Source of the DNA: Paraburkholderia sprentiae WSM5005
Lineage (GTDB): Bacteria; Pseudomonadota; Gammaproteobacteria; Burkholderiales; Burkholderiaceae
Reading direction: 5' to 3'
Length of the DNA: 64,000 nt
NCBI RefSeq assembly: GCF_001865575.2
Contig: NZ_CP017562.2
Span: forward strand, 2,108,001-2,172,000
Shown here piece after piece: positions 16,698 through 25,054 of the stretch (positions within the stretch are counted from its first letter, which is position 1; each line of letters opens with the position of its first letter). The position numbers were made by a program, and so were the translations under genes. The notes beneath the pieces are model-generated. The model did no database searches, was not told the DNA's origin, and saw nothing but the letters and a program-made list of their open reading frames with translations.

Positions 16698-17779
16698 GTG
16701 GCCGTCCGCACCGGCATGACATGCGTCGCTTCAGCGTGGGGCACGCCCGTCTCCGCGCGTTCCTGCGCGACCAGACGATCGATCACGCGACGCGACATCA
16801 CACCGCCCGCATCGATATTGAGTTTCAGCAGTTTGCGCTCGGGCCAGCGCAACAGGTTTTGCTGCTGACGTTCGAGCATCTCCAGATCTTCGCTGAAGAT
16901 CTTTCCCTGCCCTTCGCGGATGTTTGCTGTCAGCGCAGCATCGTCGGGACGGAAATTGCGCGCCATGCCCCAGAAATACCAGATCGACGTTTCGGTTTCC
17001 GGCGTGATGAAATCGACCACGATCGACGACGCTTTTTTATCGGCCGGCGCATGATAGCCGCCATGCCCGGCATGCGCGACGCCCACCTCGATCAGCACAT
17101 GACTCGGCGGCGTGAACTGGCAGATCTGCCAGCGGTCGACCGGCACGTCGTCGGCGAGACCATTGCCGCGCAATGCCATTTTCCAGAACGGCGGCGCCGC
17201 GACGTTTTCCATGAAACGGCTGGTGCGCACCACGTCCCCTTCGGCCACGGTTTTCGGCGCGGCTTCGTCGATTTCTTTTTGCCCGATGCTGTTCGCATGC
17301 ACATAGGTCTCGTGCGTCAGATCCATCAGGTTGTCGATCATCAGGCGGTAGTCGCAGCGGATGTGATAAAGGCCGCCGCCATACGCCCATTCGGCACTCT
17401 CCGCCCACTCCAGGTGATGCAGTTTGGCCGCATCGGCCTGCGCCGCATCGCCGGGCCACACCCAGACGAAGCCGTAACGCTCGATCACCGGATAGCTGCG
17501 GATCGACGGAAAGCCGTTGACGCGTTGCCCCGGCATGCCGGTCGCCTTGCCCTGACAGCCCATTTCGAGGCCGTGATAACCGCACACGAGCGTGCCGCCG
17601 CGCACGAAACCGAGCGACAGCGGCGCGCCGCGATGCGGACAGAAGTCTTCGAGCGCCACCGCGGCGCCGTCCGCGTTGCGATAAAAAACCATCGGCTCGC
17701 CGCAAATCTGCCGGCCCAGCGGCTTATCCGCGACTTCGTCGGGCATACATGCGACGTACCACGCATTCCTCGGGAACAT
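16694..17779 (-). CDS. vanA: Vanillate O-demethylase oxygenase subunit VanA
   Basis: A 361-residue Rieske oxygenase. The 2Fe-2S Rieske ligands are Cys47/His49 (CPHRGAPLSLG) and Cys66/His69 (CGYHGLEMG). The catalytic domain follows, with the mononuclear-iron region around DNLMDLTHETYVH. It removes the methyl group of vanillate as formaldehyde. The ATG at 17779 (MFPRNAWYVACMPDEV) was chosen over an upstream in-frame start because AAGGAG lies ten bases ahead and the N-terminus matches the family. The divergent MarR gene and the palindrome between them point to substrate-induced control. Confidence 0.9.
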   Translation of the reverse strand: MFPRNAWYVACMPDEVADKPLGRQICGEPMVFYRNADGAAVALEDFCPHRGAPLSLGFVRGGTLVCGYHGLEMGCQGKATGMPGQRVNGFPSIRSYPVIERYGFVWVWPGDAAQADAAKLHHLEWAESAEWAYGGGLYHIRCDYRLMIDNLMDLTHETYVHANSIGQKEIDEAAPKTVAEGDVVRTSRFMENVAAPPFWKMALRGNGLADDVPVDRWQICQFTPPSHVLIEVGVAHAGHGGYHAPADKKASSIVVDFITPETETSIWYFWGMARNFRPDDAALTANIREGQGKIFSEDLEMLERQQQNLLRWPERKLLKLNIDAGGVMSRRVIDRLVAQERAETGVPHAEATHVMPVRTAT

Positions 17780-17811
17780 GTCGGCTTCACTCCTTATCGA
17801 TCCGCGCATTC

Positions 17812-17849
17812 ATTCAGTACACTCATTGCGATTCAGTGTACTCAATGCG
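17812..17849. promoter_or_regulatory. Operator candidate for vanAB (palindrome within a tandem repeat)
   Basis: Two adjacent 19-bp copies, ATTCAGTACACTCATTGCG and ATTCAGTGTACTCAATGCG, match at 16 of 19 positions. Within them AGTACACT (17816-17823) and AGTGTACT (17835-17842) form a perfect 8-bp inverted repeat with an 11-bp spacer. The site lies 33 to 70 bases upstream of the vanA start and about 115 bases before the MarR gene, the right place for a repressor that blocks vanAB transcription. Confidence 0.65.
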
Positions 17850-17962
17850 CCTTTAATGCTTAAATGAAGGTTTTCCCCTAGACGAACTTTCAATCAGGTA
17901 ACACGAAGGCCGCTTCGCCGTTTCCATTCGCAGCGAAAAGGCGCGCGGTCTTCCGAATCAAT

Positions 17963-18463
17963 ATGGCCACTTCAACCGATACCAGCACTTCCGCGATCAG
18001 CATCGATCTGTACGACCAGCCTGGCCATCTGATCCGTCGCGCGCATCAGATTTCCGTGTCCATGTTTCATGATCTGATCGGGCGGGAGGTGACGCCCGTG
18101 CAGTATGCGGTGCTCCGGATGCTGCAGGAATTGCCCGGCCTCGATCAGGTCACGCTCGCGCAGCGGGTCGGTCTCGACACGTCGACCACCGCCGATATCG
18201 CGGTGCGGCTCGAAGCGAAAGGCTGGATCGTGCGCGAAGTTCTGCCGCGCCGTCAGCGTCGTCTATTGCTGACGCCGGCTGGAGAACAGTTGCTCGATGA
18301 GTTGGTTCCCGGCGTTAACGCACTCAATCACGGTTTGCTCGACGGCATGGGAGACGAGGATGCGCGAGAGCTATTGAGGCTGTTGAGAAAGTTCGTGCAT
18401 CTGAATAACGACCAGAGCCGCGCGCCGCTGCGCAGTGCGAGCGACGACGCGAATTCGAACTAG
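17963..18463 (+). CDS. MarR-family regulator, probable VanAB regulator
   Basis: A 166-residue winged-helix regulator of the MarR family. A dimerisation helix region (residues about 15-40) precedes the helix-turn-helix and wing (LDQVTLAQRVGLDTSTTADIAVRLEAKGWIVREVLPRRQRRLLL, residues about 65-110). It is divergent from vanA and shares an intergenic region with a palindrome that suits a dimeric MarR protein. MarR repressors usually lose DNA binding on meeting a phenolic ligand, so vanillate is the likely inducer. VanR in some bacteria is GntR type, so this would be the MarR version. No strong ribosome site is seen before the ATG. Confidence 0.75.
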   Translation: MATSTDTSTSAISIDLYDQPGHLIRRAHQISVSMFHDLIGREVTPVQYAVLRMLQELPGLDQVTLAQRVGLDTSTTADIAVRLEAKGWIVREVLPRRQRRLLLTPAGEQLLDELVPGVNALNHGLLDGMGDEDARELLRLLRKFVHLNNDQSRAPLRSASDDANSN

Positions 18464-18481
18464 CACCGAGCGCTCTGCGCG

Positions 18482-19420
18482 CTACGACGCCACGTCCACC
18501 ACGATCTTGCCGCGCACGTGGCCTTTCGCGAGCCGTTCCAGCGCCTTGGCCGTCGCATCGAACGCAAACCGTTCGGCGAGCGCGACACGCACGCTGCCTT
18601 TGTCGAGCAACGCCGCGATCTCGGTCAATTGCCGGCCGTCGGGTCGAGCGGTATAACGCGCAGCCCGTGCGCCGTGGTTCGACGCCTCGGTCTGCGACGG
18701 CTCGTTGAGCGTCGAGATCAGCGCGCCACCCGCCGCCACGGCCAACCACGAGCGGCGCTGCGTGTCGCCGCCGATCAGATCGAACACGAGGTCCATGTCG
18801 CGCGCGACGTCTTCGAAGCGCTGCACGTGATAGTCGATCACGCGATCCGCGCCGAGCGAGCGCACGAACGCGATGCCGTCGCCAGACGCCGTCGCGAACA
18901 CTTCCGCGCCCTTCTGCTTGGCGAACTGCACGGCGAAATGACCCACGCCGCCCGCGCCCGCATGAATCAGCACGCGGCCGCCGGCTTCGAGGCAGCCGTG
19001 ATCGAACAGGCCCTGCCATGCGGTCAACGCGGCGAGCGGCACGGCGCCCGCGCTCACCGCATCGAGCTTTTCCGGCGCACGCGCTAGCGCGCTCGCGGGC
19101 ACGACGACGAATTCCGCGTAGGCGCCCTGCCCCTGGCCAACGAAGCCATACACCTGCTCGCCACCGCGCCATTGCGCGACGCCCGGGCCGACGCGTTCGA
19201 CCACACCGGAGAAATCGCGCCCCAGCGTATAGGGCAGCTTGTCTTCGCGGATCAACGGGTACTGGCCCGAGCGCGTCTTCAGGTCGACCGGATTGGCGCT
19301 GGCCGCGCGCACGCGCACCAGCACTTCGCCGGCGCCAGGTTCGGGGATATCGATCTTCTCGGCCTTGAGCACCTCCGGACCCCCGAAGCTGTGAATGCGA
19401 TAAGCGAGCATCGTGCTCAT
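18482..19420 (-). CDS. NADP-dependent quinone oxidoreductase-like protein (MDR superfamily)
   Basis: A 312-residue zinc-free medium-chain oxidoreductase. The GroES-like N-terminal half (AYRIHSFGGPEVLK, GRDFSGVVERVG) is followed by a Rossmann domain with GAGGVGHFAVQFAKQKGAEV. No zinc-ligand cysteines are present, as in the quinone reductase branch. The ATG at 19420 has GGAGG five bases upstream. It converges with the MarR gene, leaving 18 bases between stops, and is monocistronic. The substrate cannot be read; quinones or enones are usual. Confidence 0.8.
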   Translation of the reverse strand: MSTMLAYRIHSFGGPEVLKAEKIDIPEPGAGEVLVRVRAASANPVDLKTRSGQYPLIREDKLPYTLGRDFSGVVERVGPGVAQWRGGEQVYGFVGQGQGAYAEFVVVPASALARAPEKLDAVSAGAVPLAALTAWQGLFDHGCLEAGGRVLIHAGAGGVGHFAVQFAKQKGAEVFATASGDGIAFVRSLGADRVIDYHVQRFEDVARDMDLVFDLIGGDTQRRSWLAVAAGGALISTLNEPSQTEASNHGARAARYTARPDGRQLTEIAALLDKGSVRVALAERFAFDATAKALERLAKGHVRGKIVVDVAS

Positions 19421-19609
19421 GATGGCCTCCTTGAAAGACCGCGTGTCAGCGGCGCTACCTGCCGGCTGCGCGCAAGCCGCGTTCCTCACCGTTTGCCGCT
19501 GGAAAAGACGCCGAAGGCTATCAGCGGTTCAACGCATGCGCCGAGGCACGACATATGCGACATCTACCGGTAGGCGCGCAGTCGTGATGTACTCATTCAA
19601 GGAGGAACC

Positions 19610-19843
19610 ATGTCACAGCACCCCGCCCATTCGCAGGATCATCGTCACCCCGGCCAGCCGAATCCCGCTGACGTCGAAAAAGCACTCAGTGGCGCCAATT
19701 ACCCGACCACGCGCGAAAAGCTGGTCGAGCAGGCGCGCAAGAATCAGGCGAATACCGACATCATCGATCTGGTCGGCCGTCTGCCCGACCACAATTTCGA
19801 CAGCCCGGCCGCGGTCGCGAAGGAAATCGCGCGTATTCAATGA
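19610..19843 (+). CDS. DUF2795 domain-containing protein
   Basis: A 77-residue protein. A hydrophilic His-rich start (MSQHPAHSQDHRHPGQPNP) leads into the small DUF2795 fold: DVEKALSGANYPTTREKLVEQARKN, then DIIDLVGRLPDHNFDSPAAVAKEI. The domain is helical, found in many soil bacteria and of unknown function. AAGGAGG precedes the ATG. It is followed by a small hydrophilic protein and a DUF72 gene in the same direction. Confidence 0.82.
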   Translation: MSQHPAHSQDHRHPGQPNPADVEKALSGANYPTTREKLVEQARKNQANTDIIDLVGRLPDHNFDSPAAVAKEIARIQ

Positions 19844-19888
19844 CGCAGCGAGCCGTTGCTTCGGAACCGGACAGTGCAGGAGAACATC

Positions 19889-20089
19889 ATGGAAAGCACT
19901 TCAAAAGATTCCCGCGGCTCTGGCACGAAAGACGAACCTTCGAGCCCGCGCAAACGCGTCGCCACGCCGACGGACACGGAGCAAAGCAGAAACGACGAGA
20001 AAGAACGGCAAAAGCATGCCGGGTCGGAGAACGCGCTCGAGTCCGCGCAGGACAAGAACCCCATTCCGCCCGAGTCGACGCGCGAATGA
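19889..20089 (+). CDS. Small, highly hydrophilic protein of unknown function
   Basis: A 66-residue protein composed mostly of Ser, Lys, Glu, Asp, Arg and Pro (MESTSKDSRGSGTKDEPSSP), predicted to be disordered. The ATG at 19889 has AGGAG about eight bases upstream. Its stop overlaps the start of the DUF72 gene by ATGA, so the two are coupled. No family is recognised. Confidence 0.6.
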   Translation: MESTSKDSRGSGTKDEPSSPRKRVATPTDTEQSRNDEKERQKHAGSENALESAQDKNPIPPESTRE

Positions 20090-20997
20090 AGAAAACCGGC
20101 AACGTGCGTATCGGCATTTCCGGCTGGCGCTATCAAGGGTGGCGCGGCAGCTTTTACCCCAAGGATCTCAAACATGCAGCGGAATTAGAGTACGCGTCGG
20201 CGCTATTTGGCACGATCGAAATCAATGGCACACACTACAGCCTTCAATCGCTCGATAGCTGGCAGCGCTGGTATGCGCAAACGCCCGACGGTTTCGTGTT
20301 TGGCATCAAAGGCGCGCGTTATCTGACGCATATGCTGCGGTTTCGCGACGCGAGCGCGCGCGTTGGCATCGCGAACTTCTTTGCACAAGGGCTACTCGCG
20401 CTCAACGAAAAGCTCGGTCCTATCCTGTGGCAATTTCCGCCGTCCTTCCGCTTCGAGCCCGCGGCAATGGAGCGCTTTCTGCGCGAATTGCCGCCCGACA
20501 CCGCGAGCGCATCGGCGCTCGCGAAGCAGCACGATCAGCGCGTCAAGACGCCTTACGTCGAGATCGATCGCAAGCGCACGTTGCGTCACGCGGTCGAAGT
20601 GCGCCACGCGAGCTTCGTCGATCCGGCGTTCGTGACCTTGCTTCGGCAATACGGCGTCGCGCTCGTCGTTTCCGATTCCACCGAACCTTGGCCGTTCGCC
20701 GAAGATCTGACGGCCGACTTCGTCTATATCCGCCTGCACGGCAGCGAAGCCAAATACTCCGGCTCATATGGCGACGAAGCCTTGCAACGATGGTCCGAGC
20801 GGCTCGATGCATGGCGCAGCGGCTCGCAGCCGCCCGACGCGCGGTTGATCGCGCCGCAACGCGCGCCACGTCGCCGAGCGGCGCGAGACGTCTATTGCTA
20901 TTTCGACAACGATGTCAAAGCGCGCGCGCCCTTCGACGCGCAACGACTGATGAGCGACCTCGGATTACAAGCGACGCAAGCGCCGGCGCTAACCTGA
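20086..20997 (+). CDS. DUF72 domain-containing protein
   Basis: A 303-residue protein of the DUF72 (YecE) family, a TIM-barrel fold of unknown activity. Family marks are the start VRIGISGWRYQGWRGSFYP, then the conserved FGTIEINGTHYSLQS, YLTHMLR and LWQFPPSF, and the late YIRLHG. The start overlaps the preceding small gene. The last nine bases overlap the convergent UdgX gene. Some members sit near DNA-repair or iron-sulfur genes; UdgX next door fits that loosely but proves nothing. Confidence 0.85.
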   Translation: MKKTGNVRIGISGWRYQGWRGSFYPKDLKHAAELEYASALFGTIEINGTHYSLQSLDSWQRWYAQTPDGFVFGIKGARYLTHMLRFRDASARVGIANFFAQGLLALNEKLGPILWQFPPSFRFEPAAMERFLRELPPDTASASALAKQHDQRVKTPYVEIDRKRTLRHAVEVRHASFVDPAFVTLLRQYGVALVVSDSTEPWPFAEDLTADFVYIRLHGSEAKYSGSYGDEALQRWSERLDAWRSGSQPPDARLIAPQRAPRRRAARDVYCYFDNDVKARAPFDAQRLMSDLGLQATQAPALT

Positions 20998-21657
20998 GCC
21001 CGAGCGCTTGCCGCCGTGAGCCAGCTTCTGTGCGGTGCGCAGCGCCGCGACGATTCGCTCGTACACCTCGCGACGCGTTTCAGGGTCCGGCGCGCGCAGC
21101 GCAAACGACGGATGGTAGGTCGCGACCACGTGTTGCTCGCCACGCTCGAGCGTCTTGTCGAACGCGTCCTGCAAGCGCGCGTGCGAATCGTCGAGAACCG
21201 CTTTCAATGCAGTCGCGCCCAGTGCGACGACCACCCGCACATCCGGCATGTCGAGTTCCTGGTCGAGCCAATAGCTGCACGCATCGAGTTCGCGCTGCGC
21301 GGGCGTTTTGTGCAAGCGACGCTTGCCGCGCGCAATCCACTTGAAGTGCTTGACCGCGTTCGTCACGTACACGTCAGTACGCTTCACGCCCGCCTCTTCG
21401 AGCGCTTTGTCGAGCAACGCGCCGGCCGGCCCGACGAAGGGCTTGCCCTGCAGATCTTCCATGTCGCCGGGCTGCTCGCCAACCAGCACGATCGACGCAT
21501 GCCGCCGCCCTTCACCGGGTACGGCCTGCGTCGCGTTGCGCCAGAGCGCGCAACGGCGGCAATCGTCGAGCTTCGCCGGATGCTGATCGGGTTCGACATC
21601 CGGTTGCTCCGATTGCGCGTCGCCCTGCGCGCGCTTTTTCGGCGGCCTGTCGGTCAT
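20989..21657 (-). CDS. udgX: UdgX-type uracil-DNA glycosylase
   Basis: A 222-residue iron-sulfur uracil-DNA glycosylase. The UdgX signature is clear: GEQPGDMED (residues 60-68) and the extra loop GKRRLHKTP, whose His116 corresponds to the residue that forms a covalent bond with the sugar after uracil removal in mycobacterial UdgX. Cys33 and Cys36 begin the 4Fe-4S ligand set, and the late motif is ATYHPSFALRA. The loop has Leu where the mycobacterial enzyme has Ile (KRRIH). The function is uracil recognition and suicide cross-linking at abasic sites. It overlaps the convergent DUF72 gene by nine bases. Confidence 0.85.
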   Translation of the reverse strand: MTDRPPKKRAQGDAQSEQPDVEPDQHPAKLDDCRRCALWRNATQAVPGEGRRHASIVLVGEQPGDMEDLQGKPFVGPAGALLDKALEEAGVKRTDVYVTNAVKHFKWIARGKRRLHKTPAQRELDACSYWLDQELDMPDVRVVVALGATALKAVLDDSHARLQDAFDKTLERGEQHVVATYHPSFALRAPDPETRREVYERIVAALRTAQKLAHGGKRSGSG

Positions 21658-21684
21658 GGGTGCGACCGCGCGTGCTGAAGCGGC

Positions 21685-21837
21685 TTATTTGCCGCTCTTC
21701 TTCGGAATCTTCGCGCCCGACTTGCGCGCCTGATTCAATGCGATCGCGACAGCCTGTTTGTGCGGCTTGCCATGCTTCGACTCAGTCTTGATGTTGTGCG
21801 ACACGGTCTCTTTCGAGGTACCTCTCTTCAGCGGCAT
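21685..21837 (-). CDS. Small basic protein (DUF6496-like), 50 residues
   Basis: A very short, Lys-rich protein: it starts MPLKRGTSKETVSHNIKTE and continues GKPHKQAVAIALNQARKSG, ending in a Lys-rich tail. The helix with AVAIALNQAR is typical of small DUF6496-type proteins common in soil bacteria. A GGAGAAG lies at good spacing before the ATG at 21837. It is 28 bases downstream of nothing else on its strand and precedes udgX, which could be cotranscribed. Function unknown. Confidence 0.65.
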   Translation of the reverse strand: MPLKRGTSKETVSHNIKTESKHGKPHKQAVAIALNQARKSGAKIPKKSGK

Positions 21838-21952
21838 GATCTTCTCCGGGTTAGGTGACGACAGGAAAAATCAGGACCCGCACGCACTCGCGTTCCTGCA
21901 CCTGCACTCCGCAGCATACGGTGTGCCCGCGACCGCATCGGCCGCCTCCAGA

Positions 21953-22636
21953 TCACCCGGAAAAACCCGCCGCCGCCGCATTCAACGCCAGCGACACGCC
22001 CCCGACCAGAATCAGACTCGACGCCCACAGCGCATCGAGATTGAACCAGCTGCGCGACACGAACCTAAGCCCGAGGTAGCGATAAACGAGCCATGCGAGC
22101 ACGCCGCCCGCGATCGTCATCGCAGCCGCATGCGCGGCGGAGACCGACAGCGCCATGCGCAGACTCGTTTCGATCAGCGTTTGGGCGGCTTTGTGCGCGC
22201 TGTCGATGTCGTCCGCGCGGCACAGACCGAGGTAGATCGGCACCAGCATCAAGCCCGCGCCATGCGCGATCGCCACCGCAAACGACCATAACGCGAGCCG
22301 CGACGGCGGAATTCTCGCCAGCACACGCGGATGACGCCGGCGCATCAGCAACACCAGGCCGAAGCCGATCACCAGCAGGCTCGCACCAATCTGCATCTGG
22401 CGCTGCCATGCAAGCACGCTCGCGAGCATCGCGAACGGCAGCATCATCAGCAGGATGGCGAGCGCGTGCCCCGCCGCGAGGTAACACAGCGCCACAAACA
22501 GCGCTTGCGAGCGCCGCTGCATCAGCGCGTTCGACACCGCGAGGGGCCATCCCATCGCCGGATTAAGCCCGTGATACACACCGCTTGCGAGCACGGCCAG
22601 CCACAGTACCGCTTGCGGCGACACCGCGCCGTTCAA
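21953..22636 (-). CDS. Polytopic membrane protein following the SBP56-like gene
   Basis: A 227-residue membrane protein with about six predicted helices. It starts near SGVYHGLNPAMGWPLA and includes WSFAVAIAHGAGLMLVP; the repeated H-x-G/N features recall transition-metal exporters of the RcnA/HupE/UreJ kind, but this is a weak similarity. No ATG is available: a TTG at 22636 overlaps the upstream stop (TTGA), and a GTG at 22624 is the alternative. Coupling to the SBP56-like gene suggests a joint role, for instance supply of a metal such as copper to that protein. Confidence 0.65.
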   Translation of the reverse strand: MNGAVSPQAVLWLAVLASGVYHGLNPAMGWPLAVSNALMQRRSQALFVALCYLAAGHALAILLMMLPFAMLASVLAWQRQMQIGASLLVIGFGLVLLMRRRHPRVLARIPPSRLALWSFAVAIAHGAGLMLVPIYLGLCRADDIDSAHKAAQTLIETSLRMALSVSAAHAAAMTIAGGVLAWLVYRYLGLRFVSRSWFNLDALWASSLILVGGVSLALNAAAAGFSG

Positions 22637-24039
22637 ACGCCCACCGACGGATAGCAGAACGAATCGGTCGAGCAGTCGCCACCTTCGAGGCGGATCTGGT
22701 GCGCGCGGTAGCCGGCCGGAAACTCGACGAAGTAATCTTCGGCGAGCGTCAGACCGCCATCGGGGTCGGCATGCGCCATCACTTGCACGCCGGGCACACC
22801 GTCCGGATAGAACTGGTCGTCCCACGTCGAGTAGAGCGAGTTGGTCCAGTAGATGCGCTTGCCGTCGCGGCTGATCTCGACCATCTGCGGACCGCCGGTG
22901 AAAGCTTTGCCGTTCGGATGCGGCGTGCAACGTTCGATGCCGCCGATGCGCACCGAGCCCGTCAATCTCGGCTTGCGCGGTTCGGTCACATCGTACTGGC
23001 GCATCTCGCCGGTGCCCCAACAGGAGACGTAGAGGAATTTATCGTCGATCGACAGATCGATGTCGGTGACGAGCGGCGGCACGGCGCCGAAACCTTGCAG
23101 CAGCGGCGGCAATTCGTCGGCGTGCGCCGGCTCGGGCGCAATGGTCGCGGTTTTTTCGATGTGGAAGCGGCCGTCTTCGCGCCACCAGGTCCAGATCGAC
23201 CCTTCCAGATTGGTGGTATCGACCACCACGCCGATAAAGCCGTATTCGCGGCTCGGATCGTGCGCGGGCCGCACTTCGAGCGCCATCTGATGATTCGCGC
23301 CGAGGTCGAGCGTTTGCACGTTGCGCCTCGCGCGCAAATCCCAGAAGTGCACGCGGTGGCCGTATTGGTTCGCGAGCAGGTCTTCGGGCACGATGCCGTT
23401 TTCGAATTGCGGCGGCAGCGCCCATTCTGTCGACACCATGTAATCGCGCGGCAGATTCCACCAGAAGTCGTAATGCTTTTCCTGCGCGCCGCGCTCGATC
23501 TCCCAGCGGCCCAGCACCTCGAATGTCTGGCAGTCGATGATGAAGATGCCGGGTGGCCCGTCGGTGCCGTCTTTGCCGCCACCGCCGAGCGTGCTCACGT
23601 AGATGCCCTCCGGTCCGCAATGCACGGTGTGCGGACGCGAATAGCCGGTCTTGCGGAAGATTTCCTCGGGCTCGATGATCTTGTGAATCTTCGCCTGGGT
23701 CGGATGCGGTTTCGTGTCGACGATGTAGATGCGCGACGAGCGCATGCCCGGAACGATCAGATAGCGTCGTTCAAGGAACGCGTGGCCCGTCAACGGCGAT
23801 AGCGCGGACGAGCATGCATTCCAGCCGAAGTGATGGAACTCGTCACCCTTGTTCGGCACCGGCACCGTGTGGACCACCTGGCTATAGGTCGGCGAACCGG
23901 GTTTCACGTCGATCACGGCGAGCGCGTCGGGCTGAGAAAAATCCGGACTCAGCAGCACCGTGTACGCGTATTCTTCCGCCGGCGCATCCATCGCGAGCTT
24001 CGGCGATGCATGAAAGGTAGGATCGGGGCGCATTCCCAT
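22633..24039 (-). CDS. Selenium-binding protein 56 / methanethiol oxidase-like protein
   Basis: A 468-residue beta-propeller protein, the usual length of SBP56. Family motifs are FHHFGWNACSSA with the conserved Cys, SRIYIVDTKPHPTQAKIHK, YSRPHTVHCGPEGIYVSTLGG, the HFWDLRARR block, and late HPNGKAFTGGPQMVEISRDG. In bacteria this family includes MtoX, which oxidises methanethiol to formaldehyde, H2O2 and sulfide. There is no signal peptide, unlike periplasmic MtoX. The ATG at 24039 follows GGGAGAG. It is the fifth gene of a probable organosulfur operon after a TauD-like dioxygenase and an ABC importer. Confidence 0.85.
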   Translation of the reverse strand: MGMRPDPTFHASPKLAMDAPAEEYAYTVLLSPDFSQPDALAVIDVKPGSPTYSQVVHTVPVPNKGDEFHHFGWNACSSALSPLTGHAFLERRYLIVPGMRSSRIYIVDTKPHPTQAKIHKIIEPEEIFRKTGYSRPHTVHCGPEGIYVSTLGGGGKDGTDGPPGIFIIDCQTFEVLGRWEIERGAQEKHYDFWWNLPRDYMVSTEWALPPQFENGIVPEDLLANQYGHRVHFWDLRARRNVQTLDLGANHQMALEVRPAHDPSREYGFIGVVVDTTNLEGSIWTWWREDGRFHIEKTATIAPEPAHADELPPLLQGFGAVPPLVTDIDLSIDDKFLYVSCWGTGEMRQYDVTEPRKPRLTGSVRIGGIERCTPHPNGKAFTGGPQMVEISRDGKRIYWTNSLYSTWDDQFYPDGVPGVQVMAHADPDGGLTLAEDYFVEFPAGYRAHQIRLEGGDCSTDSFCYPSVGV

Positions 24040-24175
24040 GACGGCACTCTCCCTGTCGTTCTGAACGGTTCTGAACGGAAGCCCGGCCCGCCAGCAATCG
24101 AGCCAGCGCGTAACCTTAAATTTGTAGTCCACGCCAGCGACGGACGCAACCGGAAATTTGCGCCGCCGCAATGCG

Positions 24176-25054
24176 CTACTGTTGCGTGCCCCAGCGCCGC
24201 ACGGTGACGCGTTCGAGCGTATCGAACACCAGATGTTCGACCAGCAGACCGATCACGATCACCGCGGCAAGCCCCGCGAAAACGCGATCCGTATACAGCT
24301 CGTTGCGATTCTGGAAGATGTACCAGCCGAGCCCGCCGCTGCCCGAACTCGCGCCGAACACGAGTTCCGCGGCGATCAGCGTGCGCCATGCAAACGCCCA
24401 GCCCACGCGCAGGCCGGCCAGGATCGACGGCAACGCCGCCGGCACGAGGATCAGCAACACATGACGCAGACCCGTCAGACCATAATTGCGCCCGGTCATC
24501 TTCAGCGTCGCGGGCACCGACTGAAAACCCGAATAGGTATTGAGCGCGAGCGGCCACAGCACCGCATGCACGAGCACGAAAAGCAGGCTGCCGGTGCCGA
24601 GCCCGAACCACAGCAGCGCGAGCGGCAGCAATGCGATGGACGGCAGCGGGTTGAACATCGCGGTGAGCATCGACAGCAGATCGCGGCCCACGCGTGTCGA
24701 GACCGCGAGCGAGGTCAGCACGAACGCGCACCCGGCGCCGAGCACGTAGCCGCGCAGCAGCACGGACATCGATACCGCCGTCTTCGCGAGCAGCTCGCCG
24801 GACCACACGCCTTGCACGAACGCGGTCAAGGTCGCTCCGAACGTCGGCAGCAGCAGATCGTTGTTGATCACGCGCGCGGCGATTTCCCACACGACGATCA
24901 GCACCAACGCGATCAGCGTCTTGCGCAGCCAGCCGTGCGCGAAGACCCGCCTGGCCATCGGCAACGGCGCTTCGGTCGCGAGCTCGCCGGGCGCTTCGAG
25001 CGGGCGTTCGTATTCGTCGCGCACCGGCGGCCGCAAGCGGGCGGGCGTACTCAT
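24176..25054 (-). CDS. ABC transporter permease (sulfonate/nitrate/taurine type)
   Basis: A 292-residue inner-membrane permease with about six helices after a hydrophilic N-terminus. The ATPase-coupling loop is clear: RNYGLTGLRHVLLILVPAALPSILAGLRVGWAFAWR, typical of SsuC/TauC. It starts four bases before the ATPase gene stops (ATGA overlap). With the ATPase and the binding protein it forms one importer. Specificity follows the context: organosulfur compounds are likely. Confidence 0.87.
   Translation of the reverse strand: MSTPARLRPPVRDEYERPLEAPGELATEAPLPMARRVFAHGWLRKTLIALVLIVVWEIAARVINNDLLLPTFGATLTAFVQGVWSGELLAKTAVSMSVLLRGYVLGAGCAFVLTSLAVSTRVGRDLLSMLTAMFNPLPSIALLPLALLWFGLGTGSLLFVLVHAVLWPLALNTYSGFQSVPATLKMTGRNYGLTGLRHVLLILVPAALPSILAGLRVGWAFAWRTLIAAELVFGASSGSGGLGWYIFQNRNELYTDRVFAGLAAVIVIGLLVEHLVFDTLERVTVRRWGTQQ

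Noticed and set aside
22585..23802. 405-residue plus-strand open frame opposite the SBP56-like gene
   Set aside because: Antisense shadow; the minus-strand frame carries all the family motifs.
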